From Paenibacillus amylolyticus (lineage in GTDB: Bacteria; Bacillota; Bacilli; Paenibacillales; Paenibacillaceae): a stretch of DNA of 64,000 bases. Positions 8,460-16,878 of this stretch are shown in pieces. Position 1 is the stretch's first letter; each line of letters begins with the position of its first letter. The position numbers were made by a program, and so were the translations under genes. The stretch lies in contig NZ_BCNV01000001.1 of assembly GCF_001570725.1 (NCBI RefSeq), forward strand, positions 1,364,001 to 1,428,000, in the 5' to 3' direction. Below the pieces are notes generated by a model. It did not search any database and was not told the DNA's origin. It was given only the letters and a program-made list of their open reading frames with translations.

Positions 8460-9491
8460 ATGGCCAAAAGAGTAACGATGCAGCAAATTGCGGATGCTGC
8501 GGGGGTGTCCAAATTCGCAGTCTCGCGTGCGTTGACGGGCAAGCCTGGTGTAAGTGAACATACACGCGAGATGATTGTCAGAACGGCGGGGCAGCTCGGG
8601 TATTTCAGAACCGAACCGAAGCGTTATCCGGGGGAGACACCGATGTCAGCAGAGATGAAACCAGAAGCGGAGCGGCAAGGCACTGTATTGATTTTGTTTC
8701 CTAACATTCGTTCTCAGAATCGATCTTCCTTGTACTGGGGGCCTGTGTTCGATGGCATTTCGGATAGGCTGAATGAGAAGGGGATGGATATTTTAACGTT
8801 AACGGAACCCTCTTCAGATCGGATGTTCTCGGTTCTTAATCCAGAGGCGATCAGTGGAGTCATTACCGTGGGCACGATCTCAACATCGGTATTGCTGGAG
8901 ATATACAGGCTGCGTATTCCGCTTGTGATGGTGGACCATGAAGACCCTGCTGTATACGCAGACTCGGTTTTTACGGACAATATGAAATGTATGAAAGAAT
9001 TGGTTCTCATGCTCGTAGGAAAAGGGTACAGAAGGTTCCAGTTTGCCGGGCAACTCCCTGATGCAGCAAGCTTTCGAGAACGCTGGCTTGCATATCGTAC
9101 GGTGCTGGAAGAGAAGCAGTTGCAGGGGGAGCAACAAGAAGATTTACTGGGACCAGAGTATGAGCAGATCCGGAGATCTATTGCTGAAATGAAGCTTGAG
9201 GATATCCCTGAAGTGATCGTATGTGCGAATGATCATACGGCTGTTATTGTCCTTCAGGCACTTCGAAGCCGAGGTATCCAGGTCCCTGAACGCTGTGCCG
9301 TAACCGGGTTTGACAATACGCAGACAGATGAGCCTATTCTCGCTTCGGTGCATATTAACAAAGAGAACCTGGGCACGAGAGCGGTAGATCAGCTGTTGTG
9401 GCGAATCGAACATCTGGATGAACCTTATGAACGCAAGCTGATCTATTCGGAATTGATTATTCGAGATGAATATAACGCCAGTATACAGTAA
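8460..9491 (+). CDS. LacI-family transcriptional repressor, probably of the mannosidase gene
   Basis: 343 residues. The N-terminal LacI helix-turn-helix reads TMQQIADAAGVSKFAVSRALTGKPGVSEHTR, followed by a periplasmic-binding-like sugar-sensing core: ISGVITVG, VMVDHEDPAVYADSVFTDN, EVIVCANDHTAVIVLQALRSRGIQVPE and the closing VTGFDNTQTDE. The start is taken at ATG 8460, where the LacI fold normally begins; the in-frame ATG at 8430 sits at the likely transcription start. It lies directly upstream of a beta-mannosidase gene with the same promoter and AACAAAA-type repeats. Autoregulation and repression of mannosidase in the absence of a mannoside are therefore the inferred role. Confidence 0.88.
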   Translation: MAKRVTMQQIADAAGVSKFAVSRALTGKPGVSEHTREMIVRTAGQLGYFRTEPKRYPGETPMSAEMKPEAERQGTVLILFPNIRSQNRSSLYWGPVFDGISDRLNEKGMDILTLTEPSSDRMFSVLNPEAISGVITVGTISTSVLLEIYRLRIPLVMVDHEDPAVYADSVFTDNMKCMKELVLMLVGKGYRRFQFAGQLPDAASFRERWLAYRTVLEEKQLQGEQQEDLLGPEYEQIRRSIAEMKLEDIPEVIVCANDHTAVIVLQALRSRGIQVPERCAVTGFDNTQTDEPILASVHINKENLGTRAVDQLLWRIEHLDEPYERKLIYSELIIRDEYNASIQ

Positions 9492-9552
9492 TGAGGTATG
9501 CACGTATTGGATCATTTTAACGACGACATACAGGTAAATAAACTCAGATGAG

Positions 9553-9585
9553 AGACATGGAGAGGTTGGAGCTTCATGTCTTTTT
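9553..9585 (+). terminator. Rho-independent terminator after LacI gene
   Basis: AGACATGGAG pairs with CTTCATGTC, followed by TTTTT, 62 bases after the repressor stop. It separates the repressor and mannosidase into two transcripts. Confidence 0.7.
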
Positions 9586-9655
9586 GATATGTAGAAACCA
9601 TTTAACAAATTAAATCACAAAACAGATTGACGACGAGAAGCATATCGTGTTAATT

Positions 9656-9684
9656 TTGTTTTGTAAGTTATTTATTTTTATGCT
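9656..9684 (+). promoter_or_regulatory. Promoter/operator region of beta-mannosidase
   Basis: -35 TTGTTT (9656-9661), 17-base spacer, -10 TATGCT (9679-9684), the same hexamers and spacing as the LacI gene promoter. TTTTGTT at 9654 and TAACAAAAC beginning at 9684 form an inverted pair flanking the promoter, a plausible LacI-type operator. Confidence 0.6.
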
Positions 9685-9737
9685 AACAAAACCTAACAGA
9701 ATATTGGTTAACAACTCTAACAACAATGGAGGCTGTC

Positions 9738-12284
9738 ATGAGCACAATACAATCACATGTTTTTCAGAATTGGACGTTCAAGGCTTGCGAAGATCAAGAG
9801 TGGATGCCGGCTCAGGTGCCAGGCTGTGTGCATACAGATTTGCTGAAGCTGGGCAAGATTCCAGATCCTTTTTATGGAACGAACGAGAAGGAAGTACAAT
9901 GGATTGATAAGATAGATTGGGAATATCAGACGGAATTTGATGTGGCTGAAGGGTTGTTCTCGCAGGAACATCTGGAACTGGTGTTTGATGGTCTGGATAC
10001 ATATGCGGATGTGTATGTGAATGATGTGCATGTGTTATCAGCAGATAATATGTTTCGGGTATGGAAGGCAGATGTGAAGACCGTATTGAAGGGGAACGGC
10101 AACATTCTCCGAATACGTTTTCGGTCTCCGATTCAGGAAGATCTGCCGAAGCTGGAGAAGCTCGGCTATGCATTGCCAGCATCCAATGATCAGTCCGATG
10201 TCGGCGGACTTGGCGATAAGAGAGTAAGTATTTTTGCACGTAAAGCTCCATATCACTATGGCTGGGACTGGGGTCCGCGCTTTGTAACTAGTGGGATCTG
10301 GCGTGAAGCACGTCTTGAAGGTTGGACACAGGTACGAATCAATGATGTGTATATCCAGCCAAATGAAGTGAGCGCTACCTCAGCTTCATTAACGGCTGTT
10401 GTGGAAGTCGAGACATCACAAGCGGTAGATACGGTCATTCGTATCGGCGCAGATGGTCAGAGATGGGAAAGGTCCGTATCACTTCAGCCCGGAGTTCAGA
10501 CGGTGGAAATTCCAATCTCCATTAATGAACCGAAATTATGGTGGAGCCGTGGACTCGGTGATCCGCACATGTACACCTTCCTTGCAGAAGTGCTTCAAGG
10601 TGAGCGAGCTGTGGCTGAATCTACAGTGAAGACAGGACTTCGTTCCATTCGCTTGGTACGTGAGAAAGATGCAGCGGGAGCATCCTTTTACTTTGAACTA
10701 AACGGTGTTGCGGTCTTTGCCAAAGGGGCCAACCATATTCCGAATGATAGTTTCATCACCGAAATTACTCGTGAACGTTATCGACATGAGATTGTATCTG
10801 CTGCCGAGTCCAATATGAACATGCTCCGTGTGTGGGGTGGCGGGATCTATGAGCAAGATGACTTCTATGAACTGTGTGATGAATACGGTATCCTGGTATG
10901 GCAAGACTTCATGTTTGCATGTAGCATGTACCCGGGAGACGAAGCGTTCCTGAATAGTGTGAGACATGAAGCCATCGATAATGTAAAACGTCTACGCAAC
11001 CATCCAAGTATTGCACTCTGGTGTGGGAACAACGAGATTGATTCGGCTTGGGCTCACTATGTTGAGAATGGTGGCTGGGGCTGGAAGAAGGAATTTACTG
11101 TCGAACAGCGTGAAAGCATCTGGGCCGATTACGAAGCCATCTTCCATGATCTGCTGCCAGAAGTGGTTGAAGCGTATGCTCCAGGTGTAGATTACTGGCC
11201 TTCTTCACCGCTTGTATCACTGTCAGGGGATGAGAAGCAGCATGCTCACCCGTCCACGGCCGAAGGCGATATTCACTACTGGGGTGTGTGGCACAATGTA
11301 GAACCGTTTGAAAACTATAACGTGCATGTAGGTCGTTTCATGAGTGAATACGGATTCCAGTCTTTCCCGGAGTACAAGTCAGTTCGGACTTATGCAGAAG
11401 AAGAGGATCTGGCTCTGGAATCGGAAGTCATGCTTGCGCATCAGAAGAACGGGGCAGGTAATCGTCTGATCAAACAGTACATGGATATGTACATGCATGA
11501 ATCGAAGGACTTTCCATCGTTCCTATACATGAGTCAGGTGCTTCAGGCGGAAGCGATGAAGACAGCAATTGAAGCGCACCGTCGCCGCAAACCATTCTGT
11601 ATGGGCACGCTTTACTGGCAAATGAATGACTGTTGGCCGGTGGCTTCATGGGCCGGTATGGACTACCTTGGTCGCTGGAAAGCATTGCAGTATTATGCGA
11701 AACGCAGCTTCAGTGATGTATTGGTATCCGTAGACGGAACCAAGGAAGATACAACGGATATTTATGTCATCTCGGATCAGCTTGAGCCAGTGAAGGGTCA
11801 ATTGCAGGTACGACTGATTGGATTCGATGGCACGGTGTACCGTGCAGAAGAGCATGAAGTAACAGTGGCTTCCAACTCGGGTCAACAGGTATTGTCCCTG
11901 AGCCAGGCTGAATGGCTCGAAGGACATGACGCAGCAACAACGCTGTTGCGCCTGGATATGAAGCAGAATGGAGCAGCTGACATTGTGCAGGAGCATTATT
12001 TTGCACCATCCAAAGATCTTGCATTGCAGCCTGTACAAATTAAAGTAACTGAGGTTACTGAAAATGATGGCAAATATCTTCAACTGGAAAGTGATGTGCT
12101 TGCCAAACAGGTATGGATTTCCTCCGAAGCGGAAGGCGTATTCTCGGACAACTTCTTCGACCTCATTCCAGGTATTCCGGTGAAAGTGCAGTTCACTTCC
12201 AGAGAAGGGCTGCAATCTGCCGATGCGGTTTCCAATACAGGACTCATTCAAGTTCGTTCCATGGCTGACTTTATCAAACTATAA
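9738..12284 (+). CDS. Glycoside hydrolase family 2 beta-mannosidase
   Basis: 848 residues, the usual length for GH2 beta-mannosidases. It releases terminal beta-D-mannose from manno-oligosaccharides and has no signal peptide, so it works on imported sugars. The order is an N-terminal jelly roll (ending in KAPYHYGWDWGPRFVTSGIWR), immunoglobulin-like domain, TIM barrel, and C-terminal beta domains. The acid/base glutamate is E433 in CGNNEID, and the nucleophile is E537 in SEYGFQSFPE. LYWQMNDCWPVASWA is also typical. The start is ATG 9738, with AATGGAGG 5 bases upstream; ATG 9726 has none. Transcription probably runs from the promoter at 9656 under the upstream LacI repressor. Confidence 0.92.
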   Translation: MSTIQSHVFQNWTFKACEDQEWMPAQVPGCVHTDLLKLGKIPDPFYGTNEKEVQWIDKIDWEYQTEFDVAEGLFSQEHLELVFDGLDTYADVYVNDVHVLSADNMFRVWKADVKTVLKGNGNILRIRFRSPIQEDLPKLEKLGYALPASNDQSDVGGLGDKRVSIFARKAPYHYGWDWGPRFVTSGIWREARLEGWTQVRINDVYIQPNEVSATSASLTAVVEVETSQAVDTVIRIGADGQRWERSVSLQPGVQTVEIPISINEPKLWWSRGLGDPHMYTFLAEVLQGERAVAESTVKTGLRSIRLVREKDAAGASFYFELNGVAVFAKGANHIPNDSFITEITRERYRHEIVSAAESNMNMLRVWGGGIYEQDDFYELCDEYGILVWQDFMFACSMYPGDEAFLNSVRHEAIDNVKRLRNHPSIALWCGNNEIDSAWAHYVENGGWGWKKEFTVEQRESIWADYEAIFHDLLPEVVEAYAPGVDYWPSSPLVSLSGDEKQHAHPSTAEGDIHYWGVWHNVEPFENYNVHVGRFMSEYGFQSFPEYKSVRTYAEEEDLALESEVMLAHQKNGAGNRLIKQYMDMYMHESKDFPSFLYMSQVLQAEAMKTAIEAHRRRKPFCMGTLYWQMNDCWPVASWAGMDYLGRWKALQYYAKRSFSDVLVSVDGTKEDTTDIYVISDQLEPVKGQLQVRLIGFDGTVYRAEEHEVTVASNSGQQVLSLSQAEWLEGHDAATTLLRLDMKQNGAADIVQEHYFAPSKDLALQPVQIKVTEVTENDGKYLQLESDVLAKQVWISSEAEGVFSDNFFDLIPGIPVKVQFTSREGLQSADAVSNTGLIQVRSMADFIKL

Positions 12285-12303
12285 TAAGGCTTAACATTAG
12301 AAT

Positions 12304-12345
12304 GGTTGAGATCTCTCTATGAGGGATTTCAACCGTTTTTATTTT
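12304..12345 (+). terminator. Rho-independent terminator after mannosidase
   Basis: GGTTGAGATC pairs with GGATTTCAACC (one bulge), followed by GTTTTTATTTT. Confidence 0.75.
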
Positions 12346-12407
12346 GGAGCACCCAAACAAACTAAACCAAATCAGAAGTGGGCTTCAAAGATAGATTCAA
12401 CATTGTT

Positions 12408-12432
12408 ATAATTGATAATCATTATCAATTAT
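12408..12432. promoter_or_regulatory. Fur box upstream of AraC/iron-binding-protein gene
   Basis: A perfect palindrome: arm ATAATTGATAAT, central C at 12420, and the reverse-complement arm. It contains the 7-1-7 Fur core TGATAAT-N-ATTATCA exactly, about 66 bases before the AraC start codon. Iron-dependent repression by Fur follows from the known consensus. Confidence 0.88.
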
Positions 12433-12498
12433 AGGCGGTTTTTTAGTCACAATGCCAGAGTATTGTGCATGTTTGATCGCTTAGGAAAGGGAGTCTAT

Positions 12499-14409
12499 AT
12501 GGGAATTCAGAATGACATCAAGCTGTGGGATCAGGTTCAGGTTCGTGTGCTTGATGTCCGTCTTATATCACTGGCAACAAACGAGTTCATGCGCAATTAT
12601 GTGTTACCGACCAGTGCATTTGTGTATGTTCAAGGCAAGGGGCAAGTGTGGCTGGATGAAGAGGTGTGGTCTACAAGCCAGTTCTTGTTGCTACACGGGG
12701 GCAAAGGAAGACGCCTGACACTTGAAGCGACCGGGGCTACGGAGGTACATCTGATTTTATACAAATCAACGTTACCCTCCAATGTGCTGGTGGAGTACCG
12801 AATGATGCTGAACCAGCGTAATCCGTTTGAAGAGTCCTGGGCGACAGCGCCGGATCATGCACTTGAGCTACGTGAGCTTGTGCGGAATATACATGAATGC
12901 TGGTCAGGGCAGGAGCAAGTGGGCAAAATTCAGGTCAAAGTGTTCTTCTTTCAACTGGTACAGCTTGTATTGTTACAGCGGAATCGCATGCTAAACGAAG
13001 TTCAGCAGCCTTCACTTACCGATCAGGTTTTGCGATATATCAAAGCTCATTACCGGGAAGCGATCTCGCTTGATTCGCTTGCCCAGTCTTTGAGTTACAG
13101 TCCGCAATATTTATCACGCAAATTCAAGGAACAGACGGGATGTACACCGACAGAATATGTGATTCGGTTACGAATGGGTGAGGCAAGGAATCTGCTTACA
13201 TCGACGGAAGCTTCATTACAGGAGATTGCTGCGTATGTGGGCTATATGGACCCGTTCTATTTCAATCGTATATTCAAAAAAGAGACCGGGATCACACCGG
13301 GACAATATCGGATGAAACAGCAGGCAGACTCGAAAACTGTTTCGAAAAGTACATTAAATGCAACAAATGAATCCATTGTAACAGAGAGAAAGGAACGTTA
13401 TCCTTTAATTGATGATGATAATCATTATCAATATGAGGGAGATGAGGAAATCAACATGTTTAACCATTTTAAATCAGCGATTATGTCGCTTGCGCTTGTA
13501 CTCACATTGAGTGCTTGTGGAACAGCCCAGCAGGGGGCAGAAATATCCGAAGTTGCGGCTGAACCCGAACAACCGGCAGTCGTGGAAACCCAAATGGTGA
13601 ATACGACCTTTGGTGAGGTAGAAATTCCTGCACATCCGGAGCGAGTCGCTGCCATTGATTATCTGGGAACAGTGCTTGCTCTTGGTGTCAAACCGATAGG
13701 TGGAGGCCAATTTCTAATGAACAGTCCTTATCTGGAAGGTCACATGGATGGTCTTGAAACGATAGGGGATTCCGTTGAACAATTGATGGAGCTGGAGCCG
13801 GATCTCATTATTACATTGAATCCGGACAAGGCGGCTTATGAGAAATACAGCAAGATTGCTCCAACCGTTTCGATCGCATCCATCACTTTCCCAACACTGA
13901 AGGACGAAGTAAACTATTTCGGTAAAGTCCTTGGCAGAGAAGCGGAAGCAGAGAAGTGGCTGGCTGATTTCGATGAGGAGATTGCCAAAATCAAGCAGGA
14001 GGTGCAGAGCGTAGTTCCAGCTGACGCTACATTCTCCGTTATGCAGGAATATGATCGCCAAGTCTTCATTTTTGGTAATCAGTCGGGCCGGGGAGGACGT
14101 AACATCTACGAATTGCTTGGATTGCAAGCACCGAAGAACATTCCATCCGAGTTGATGCAGGGCGCCTATCATGAATTCTCCATAGAACTGCTCTCGAAAT
14201 ATGCCGGAGATTACATTGTGCTGACCAGTAACTCTCAGTTGAAAGAGCTTCAGGCAGATCCAATATGGGGTTCATTGCCTGCTATCAAAAATGGAAAAGT
14301 GTACATATGGACGGAAGAACAATCCTGGTTCCGGGACCCTATCGCCTTGTTGAAACAGACACAGGATCTGGCTGAATGGATTGTTGGACTTAATACACCG
14401 TCTAAGTAA
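12499..14409 (+). CDS. AraC-family regulator reading in frame into an iron-siderophore binding lipoprotein
   Basis: One open frame of 636 codons. Residues 1-165 are a cupin-like ligand domain, and residues 173-275 are an AraC double helix-turn-helix (ISLDSLAQSLSYSPQYLSRKFKEQ ... PFYFNRIFKKETGITPGQYR). Residues 280-319 look like translated intergenic DNA and include a Fur box and a ribosome site. From M320 a complete lipoprotein precursor with its own signal peptide follows. There is no stop between them, so the gene either encodes a fusion or is two genes whose separating stop was lost. The start is ATG 12499 (GGAAAGGGAG upstream); the TTG at 12412 lies within the Fur box. Bacillus Btr is a known AraC plus binding-domain fusion, but it lacks an internal signal peptide. 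Confidence 0.75.
   Translation: MGIQNDIKLWDQVQVRVLDVRLISLATNEFMRNYVLPTSAFVYVQGKGQVWLDEEVWSTSQFLLLHGGKGRRLTLEATGATEVHLILYKSTLPSNVLVEYRMMLNQRNPFEESWATAPDHALELRELVRNIHECWSGQEQVGKIQVKVFFFQLVQLVLLQRNRMLNEVQQPSLTDQVLRYIKAHYREAISLDSLAQSLSYSPQYLSRKFKEQTGCTPTEYVIRLRMGEARNLLTSTEASLQEIAAYVGYMDPFYFNRIFKKETGITPGQYRMKQQADSKTVSKSTLNATNESIVTERKERYPLIDDDNHYQYEGDEEINMFNHFKSAIMSLALVLTLSACGTAQQGAEISEVAAEPEQPAVVETQMVNTTFGEVEIPAHPERVAAIDYLGTVLALGVKPIGGGQFLMNSPYLEGHMDGLETIGDSVEQLMELEPDLIITLNPDKAAYEKYSKIAPTVSIASITFPTLKDEVNYFGKVLGREAEAEKWLADFDEEIAKIKQEVQSVVPADATFSVMQEYDRQVFIFGNQSGRGGRNIYELLGLQAPKNIPSELMQGAYHEFSIELLSKYAGDYIVLTSNSQLKELQADPIWGSLPAIKNGKVYIWTEEQSWFRDPIALLKQTQDLAEWIVGLNTPSK
13416..13430. promoter_or_regulatory. 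Fur box inside the AraC-lipoprotein open frame
   Basis: An exact 15-base 7-1-7 Fur palindrome, TGATAATCATTATCA, 26 bases before the internal lipoprotein start at 13456. Its position suggests that a separate iron-regulated promoter once served, or still serves, the lipoprotein. Confidence 0.8.
13456..14409 (+). CDS. Iron-siderophore ABC transporter substrate-binding lipoprotein (internal start of the preceding frame)
   Basis: Starting at ATG 13456 the product is 317 residues: a lysine-containing n-region, hydrophobic core and lipobox LSAC (lipid cysteine C21), then a class III (TroA/FhuD-like) binding fold with FGEVEIPAHPERVAAIDYLGTVLALGVKPIGG, LMELEPDLIITLN and KNGKVYIWTEEQSWFRDP. It would capture ferric siderophores outside the membrane and deliver them to a permease encoded elsewhere. 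GAGG lies 8 bases upstream, and a Fur box lies 26 bases upstream. Independent initiation here is the most economical way to make an exported lipoprotein, since the long fusion would hide the signal peptide. It shares its frame with the AraC coding region. Confidence 0.75.
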   Translation: MFNHFKSAIMSLALVLTLSACGTAQQGAEISEVAAEPEQPAVVETQMVNTTFGEVEIPAHPERVAAIDYLGTVLALGVKPIGGGQFLMNSPYLEGHMDGLETIGDSVEQLMELEPDLIITLNPDKAAYEKYSKIAPTVSIASITFPTLKDEVNYFGKVLGREAEAEKWLADFDEEIAKIKQEVQSVVPADATFSVMQEYDRQVFIFGNQSGRGGRNIYELLGLQAPKNIPSELMQGAYHEFSIELLSKYAGDYIVLTSNSQLKELQADPIWGSLPAIKNGKVYIWTEEQSWFRDPIALLKQTQDLAEWIVGLNTPSK

Positions 14410-14420
14410 GAAACTTCAAA

Positions 14421-14459
14421 AAAAACCGTGCCGCCCAGTTTGCTGAGCAGCACGGTTTT
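14421..14459. terminator. Bidirectional terminator between convergent genes
   Basis: Perfect arms AAAACCGTGC and GCACGGTTTT around an 18-base loop, with A and T tracts on either side. It serves the iron lipoprotein (plus) and the lipoprotein gene ending at 14551 (minus). Confidence 0.85.
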
Positions 14460-14550
14460 CATATTTTTATGTAGGACTGAACAGTAGAAGGGGACTAGCT
14501 GCCTGTACGGAGAAGAAATAGCGGTGTGATTGCCGTATAAAAGATATTGG

Positions 14551-15222
14551 TTATTGTTTCTTTTGTTCGTTCTGAATTTCTTGCAGATCCTCCAGTTGCA
14601 GTGTGAGGTCATTCTCGGGGTTTGCGCTCACGATGACTTCCGATTGTGATTGTTGCTGACCTGGTTGGTTCGACTTGGCGGCAGGTTTGATTACGTAGAG
14701 ACTTTGAACGGAGTTGAGCAGGCTGGCAGGGGTGTCTTCATACGTTTCCAGGAAAAGCACATAGTCTTTGGTAGGGATCAGCTTGAGGTTATCATCATTT
14801 ATAATCTCGGTGTTGCCTAGTTGTCCGCCAAGTTGCTTCACTTCAATGTGTTCCCCGGCAGTGTAACCGCCCTTATAGGATTCAGCGACCTGAATCGTGT
14901 GGATCGTATAGATTTTCTCAAAAGAAGACGGCTCTCCGCCCGGATCGGACGCTGGGTTTAACTCGTTTTCATTCGCAGCATCGGTAGCTTGTACGATATC
15001 GTTTAAAGCTTCCACACGAGTCTCAACCACACTGCCTTTCACAATGGTATTTGCTCTCTCGGACAGGTCGCCAATGCTGGTATAACTCGGGTAATCTTCA
15101 GAAGCAATGATGGTCAAGGGTGCATCGGACGGGGACGCGGTAGGTGTAACAGAAGAGCAGCCAACAGCAGATAGAATGAAAATGGAAGAGAGAAGAAGCG
15201 TTAATACTCGTTTTTTGTTCAT
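14551..15222 (-). CDS. Lipoprotein of unknown function
   Basis: 223 residues with a type II signal peptide: MNKKRVLTLLLSSIFIL leads to the lipobox SAVGC (C22). A Thr/Ser/Pro linker is followed by a domain starting around YPSYTSIGDLSERANTIVKGSVVETRVE and containing HTIQVAESYKGGYTAGEHIEVKQLGG and KDYVLFLETYED, a pattern seen in uncharacterised Firmicute surface proteins. The C-terminus is Gln/Ser-rich and then acidic. AAGGAGG lies upstream of the start. It is the second gene of a minus-strand pair with the metalloprotease 43 bases upstream, so the two are probably co-expressed at the cell surface. Confidence 0.72.
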   Translation of the reverse strand: MNKKRVLTLLLSSIFILSAVGCSSVTPTASPSDAPLTIIASEDYPSYTSIGDLSERANTIVKGSVVETRVEALNDIVQATDAANENELNPASDPGGEPSSFEKIYTIHTIQVAESYKGGYTAGEHIEVKQLGGQLGNTEIINDDNLKLIPTKDYVLFLETYEDTPASLLNSVQSLYVIKPAAKSNQPGQQQSQSEVIVSANPENDLTLQLEDLQEIQNEQKKQ

Positions 15223-15265
15223 GGACAGGAATCCTCCTTGGATTTTGGAATGAGTTCGTAGCGGA

Positions 15266-15787
15266 TTAGTACTTGGATCTTACGTTGTTGATATCAAAAG
15301 TTTGGGGTTGGGTCATGGAATTGCGGTTGCGGGAGTAAGACATAATGGAAGGACTGCTTGTTGTCGGGTTGTCACCGAGCCATACGGAGTGTCCGAGTTC
15401 GTGGACGAATACGCTTTGAATGAAGTTGGATAAGTTGGTCGCGTCAGGGGTGATCGTGGATGCATTGAGTTCGATGCGGAAGCTTACAACTTGACTGCCG
15501 GATACGGAGGCGTAGTTGACACCATATGCTGTGTTATTGAAGTTTCCTGCGGTGATGGTGTTCGGAGAGTTACTTGTTTTGGTGAATTGAACTTTGGCAC
15601 CTGCATTGTTCCAGTTGGCAAGGGAAGCGTCCATAGGGGTCTGCCATGCGGAGGCGTAATTATACGTGCGAATGGGGATGGTGGTGCTGGGATAACCGTA
15701 GGTTAGAAAGGTTGCCGCATAGATGGTACTGCCGAACATGGCAATCGCCGAGAACAACATGATGCTCAATAAAAACTTCCTTTTCAT
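15266..15787 (-). CDS. Secreted matrixin-like zinc metalloprotease
   Basis: 173 residues. A signal peptide (MKRKFLLSIMLFSAIAMFGSTIYA) precedes a short metzincin-type catalytic domain. The zinc motif is HELGHSVWLGD, with H, H and a final D as likely ligands, and the downstream SIMSY is a probable Met-turn. Metzincins use HExxHxxGxxH/D; here the usual glycine is Trp, which is unusual. The start is ATG 15787 with GGAGG upstream; the frame continues 5' without support. It is the first gene of a pair with the lipoprotein at 14551. Substrate unknown. Confidence 0.75.
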   Translation of the reverse strand: MKRKFLLSIMLFSAIAMFGSTIYAATFLTYGYPSTTIPIRTYNYASAWQTPMDASLANWNNAGAKVQFTKTSNSPNTITAGNFNNTAYGVNYASVSGSQVVSFRIELNASTITPDATNLSNFIQSVFVHELGHSVWLGDNPTTSSPSIMSYSRNRNSMTQPQTFDINNVRSKY

Positions 15788-16014
15788 ACTTAAAACCTCC
15801 AATAAATGTATTTTATTCTCTATTATCGTAACAATTAATAGTTGGATTGAAATGAGTCCGAGGTCGTTGTTTTTGTCGTGAAAAACATGAAATATATCTT
15901 GATCCGACCCTAATGGTGTCAAAATAAGTCATTTTCTGTTCGATGTGCATGCATAATTTCCCTAAAGTTACAAACAATACATCCAACTTACACAGGGAAA
16001 GGTAGTGCTTGAGC

Positions 16015-16692
16015 ATGTGCAACCGTTTTTCATTGGCAGCCGATCTGGACGAAGTCAGAGATCATTTCAAGATTCAGCGAGTGATGTATTATTACAAAAA
16101 CCGATACAATATCAGCCCAACTCAGCATACGCCGATCATTTTGCATCAGGATGGTGAGCGTGTATTGGATGAGTTCCGGTGGGGGTTCATTCCATTCTGG
16201 GGTCGTGATGCCGTTAACGCGAATCTCATGACCGTGCATGAGAATCCTTCCTATTACAAACTGGTAGAGACCAAGCGCTGCGTTATTCCGTGCAACGGAT
16301 TGTATTACTGGCGGCAAGAGGGCAAAAAAAGTTATGCGGTTCGTGTTGTTATGCCAGATCGTGGCTTGTTTGGCATTGCTGGTTTATATGAAGTATGGAA
16401 AGACACACGGAAAGAGCCGCTTCGGACCTGCACGATGCTTATGACAGGCGCGAACATGGTTACACGCGAATTTGGCAGCAAAATGCCAGCCATTCTCTCC
16501 GAAGAAGAGATCAACACCTGGCTTGATCCTGCCAATACACGAGTGACTCAGTTGCTGCCGCTGATCAAATCCTATAACAGTACAGAGATGAATCTGTATC
16601 CGGTAACACCGATGGTTGCCAATGATGAACACGACTGTTTCGAATGCGTGGAAGAGATGGATCAGAAGCTGGCCTACATTCGGAGTTTCTGA
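16015..16692 (+). CDS. SOS-response-associated peptidase (SRAP/YedK-like) with altered active site
   Basis: 225 residues. In SRAP proteins (YedK, HMCES) the initiator Met is removed and Cys2 forms a covalent thiazolidine link with abasic sites in single-stranded DNA. Cys2 (MCNRF), the FRWGFIPFW segment and N68 (VNAN) are present. However, the catalytic Glu of the usual GFYEW is Tyr98 in GLYYW, and the His of the usual HxRMP is Gly154 in FGSKMP. Covalent capture through Cys2 may persist, but release or catalysis would be changed. The start is ATG 16015, because Cys must be residue 2; a TTG lies two codons upstream. It stands alone on the plus strand. Confidence 0.8.
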   Translation: MCNRFSLAADLDEVRDHFKIQRVMYYYKNRYNISPTQHTPIILHQDGERVLDEFRWGFIPFWGRDAVNANLMTVHENPSYYKLVETKRCVIPCNGLYYWRQEGKKSYAVRVVMPDRGLFGIAGLYEVWKDTRKEPLRTCTMLMTGANMVTREFGSKMPAILSEEEINTWLDPANTRVTQLLPLIKSYNSTEMNLYPVTPMVANDEHDCFECVEEMDQKLAYIRSF

Positions 16693-16724
16693 AAATCTTT
16701 TGAATAGAGTGAAGAAGATGAGGG

Positions 16725-16758
16725 GGCCGAGAGTCTGAAGACACTCTGCTCTTTTTTT
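16725..16758 (+). terminator. Weak terminator candidate
   Basis: Short stem AGAGT / ACTCT with an 8-base loop, then GCTC and seven T. The stem is short, so confidence is low. Confidence 0.35.
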
Positions 16759-16878
16759 CCTTTCTGAAAATGAAGAGTTGCAATTGCGGTGAAACGTAAC
16801 TATAATCATTACAGTAAGTGAACGCATATATTCATATATCTATTAAAAGAGATATTTATAATCAGGAGGGAACCACGA

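Noticed and set aside
12412..12498. N-terminal extension of the AraC gene from TTG 12412
   Set aside because: It would start inside the Fur box and has no ribosome site; ATG 12499 has GGAAAGGGAG.
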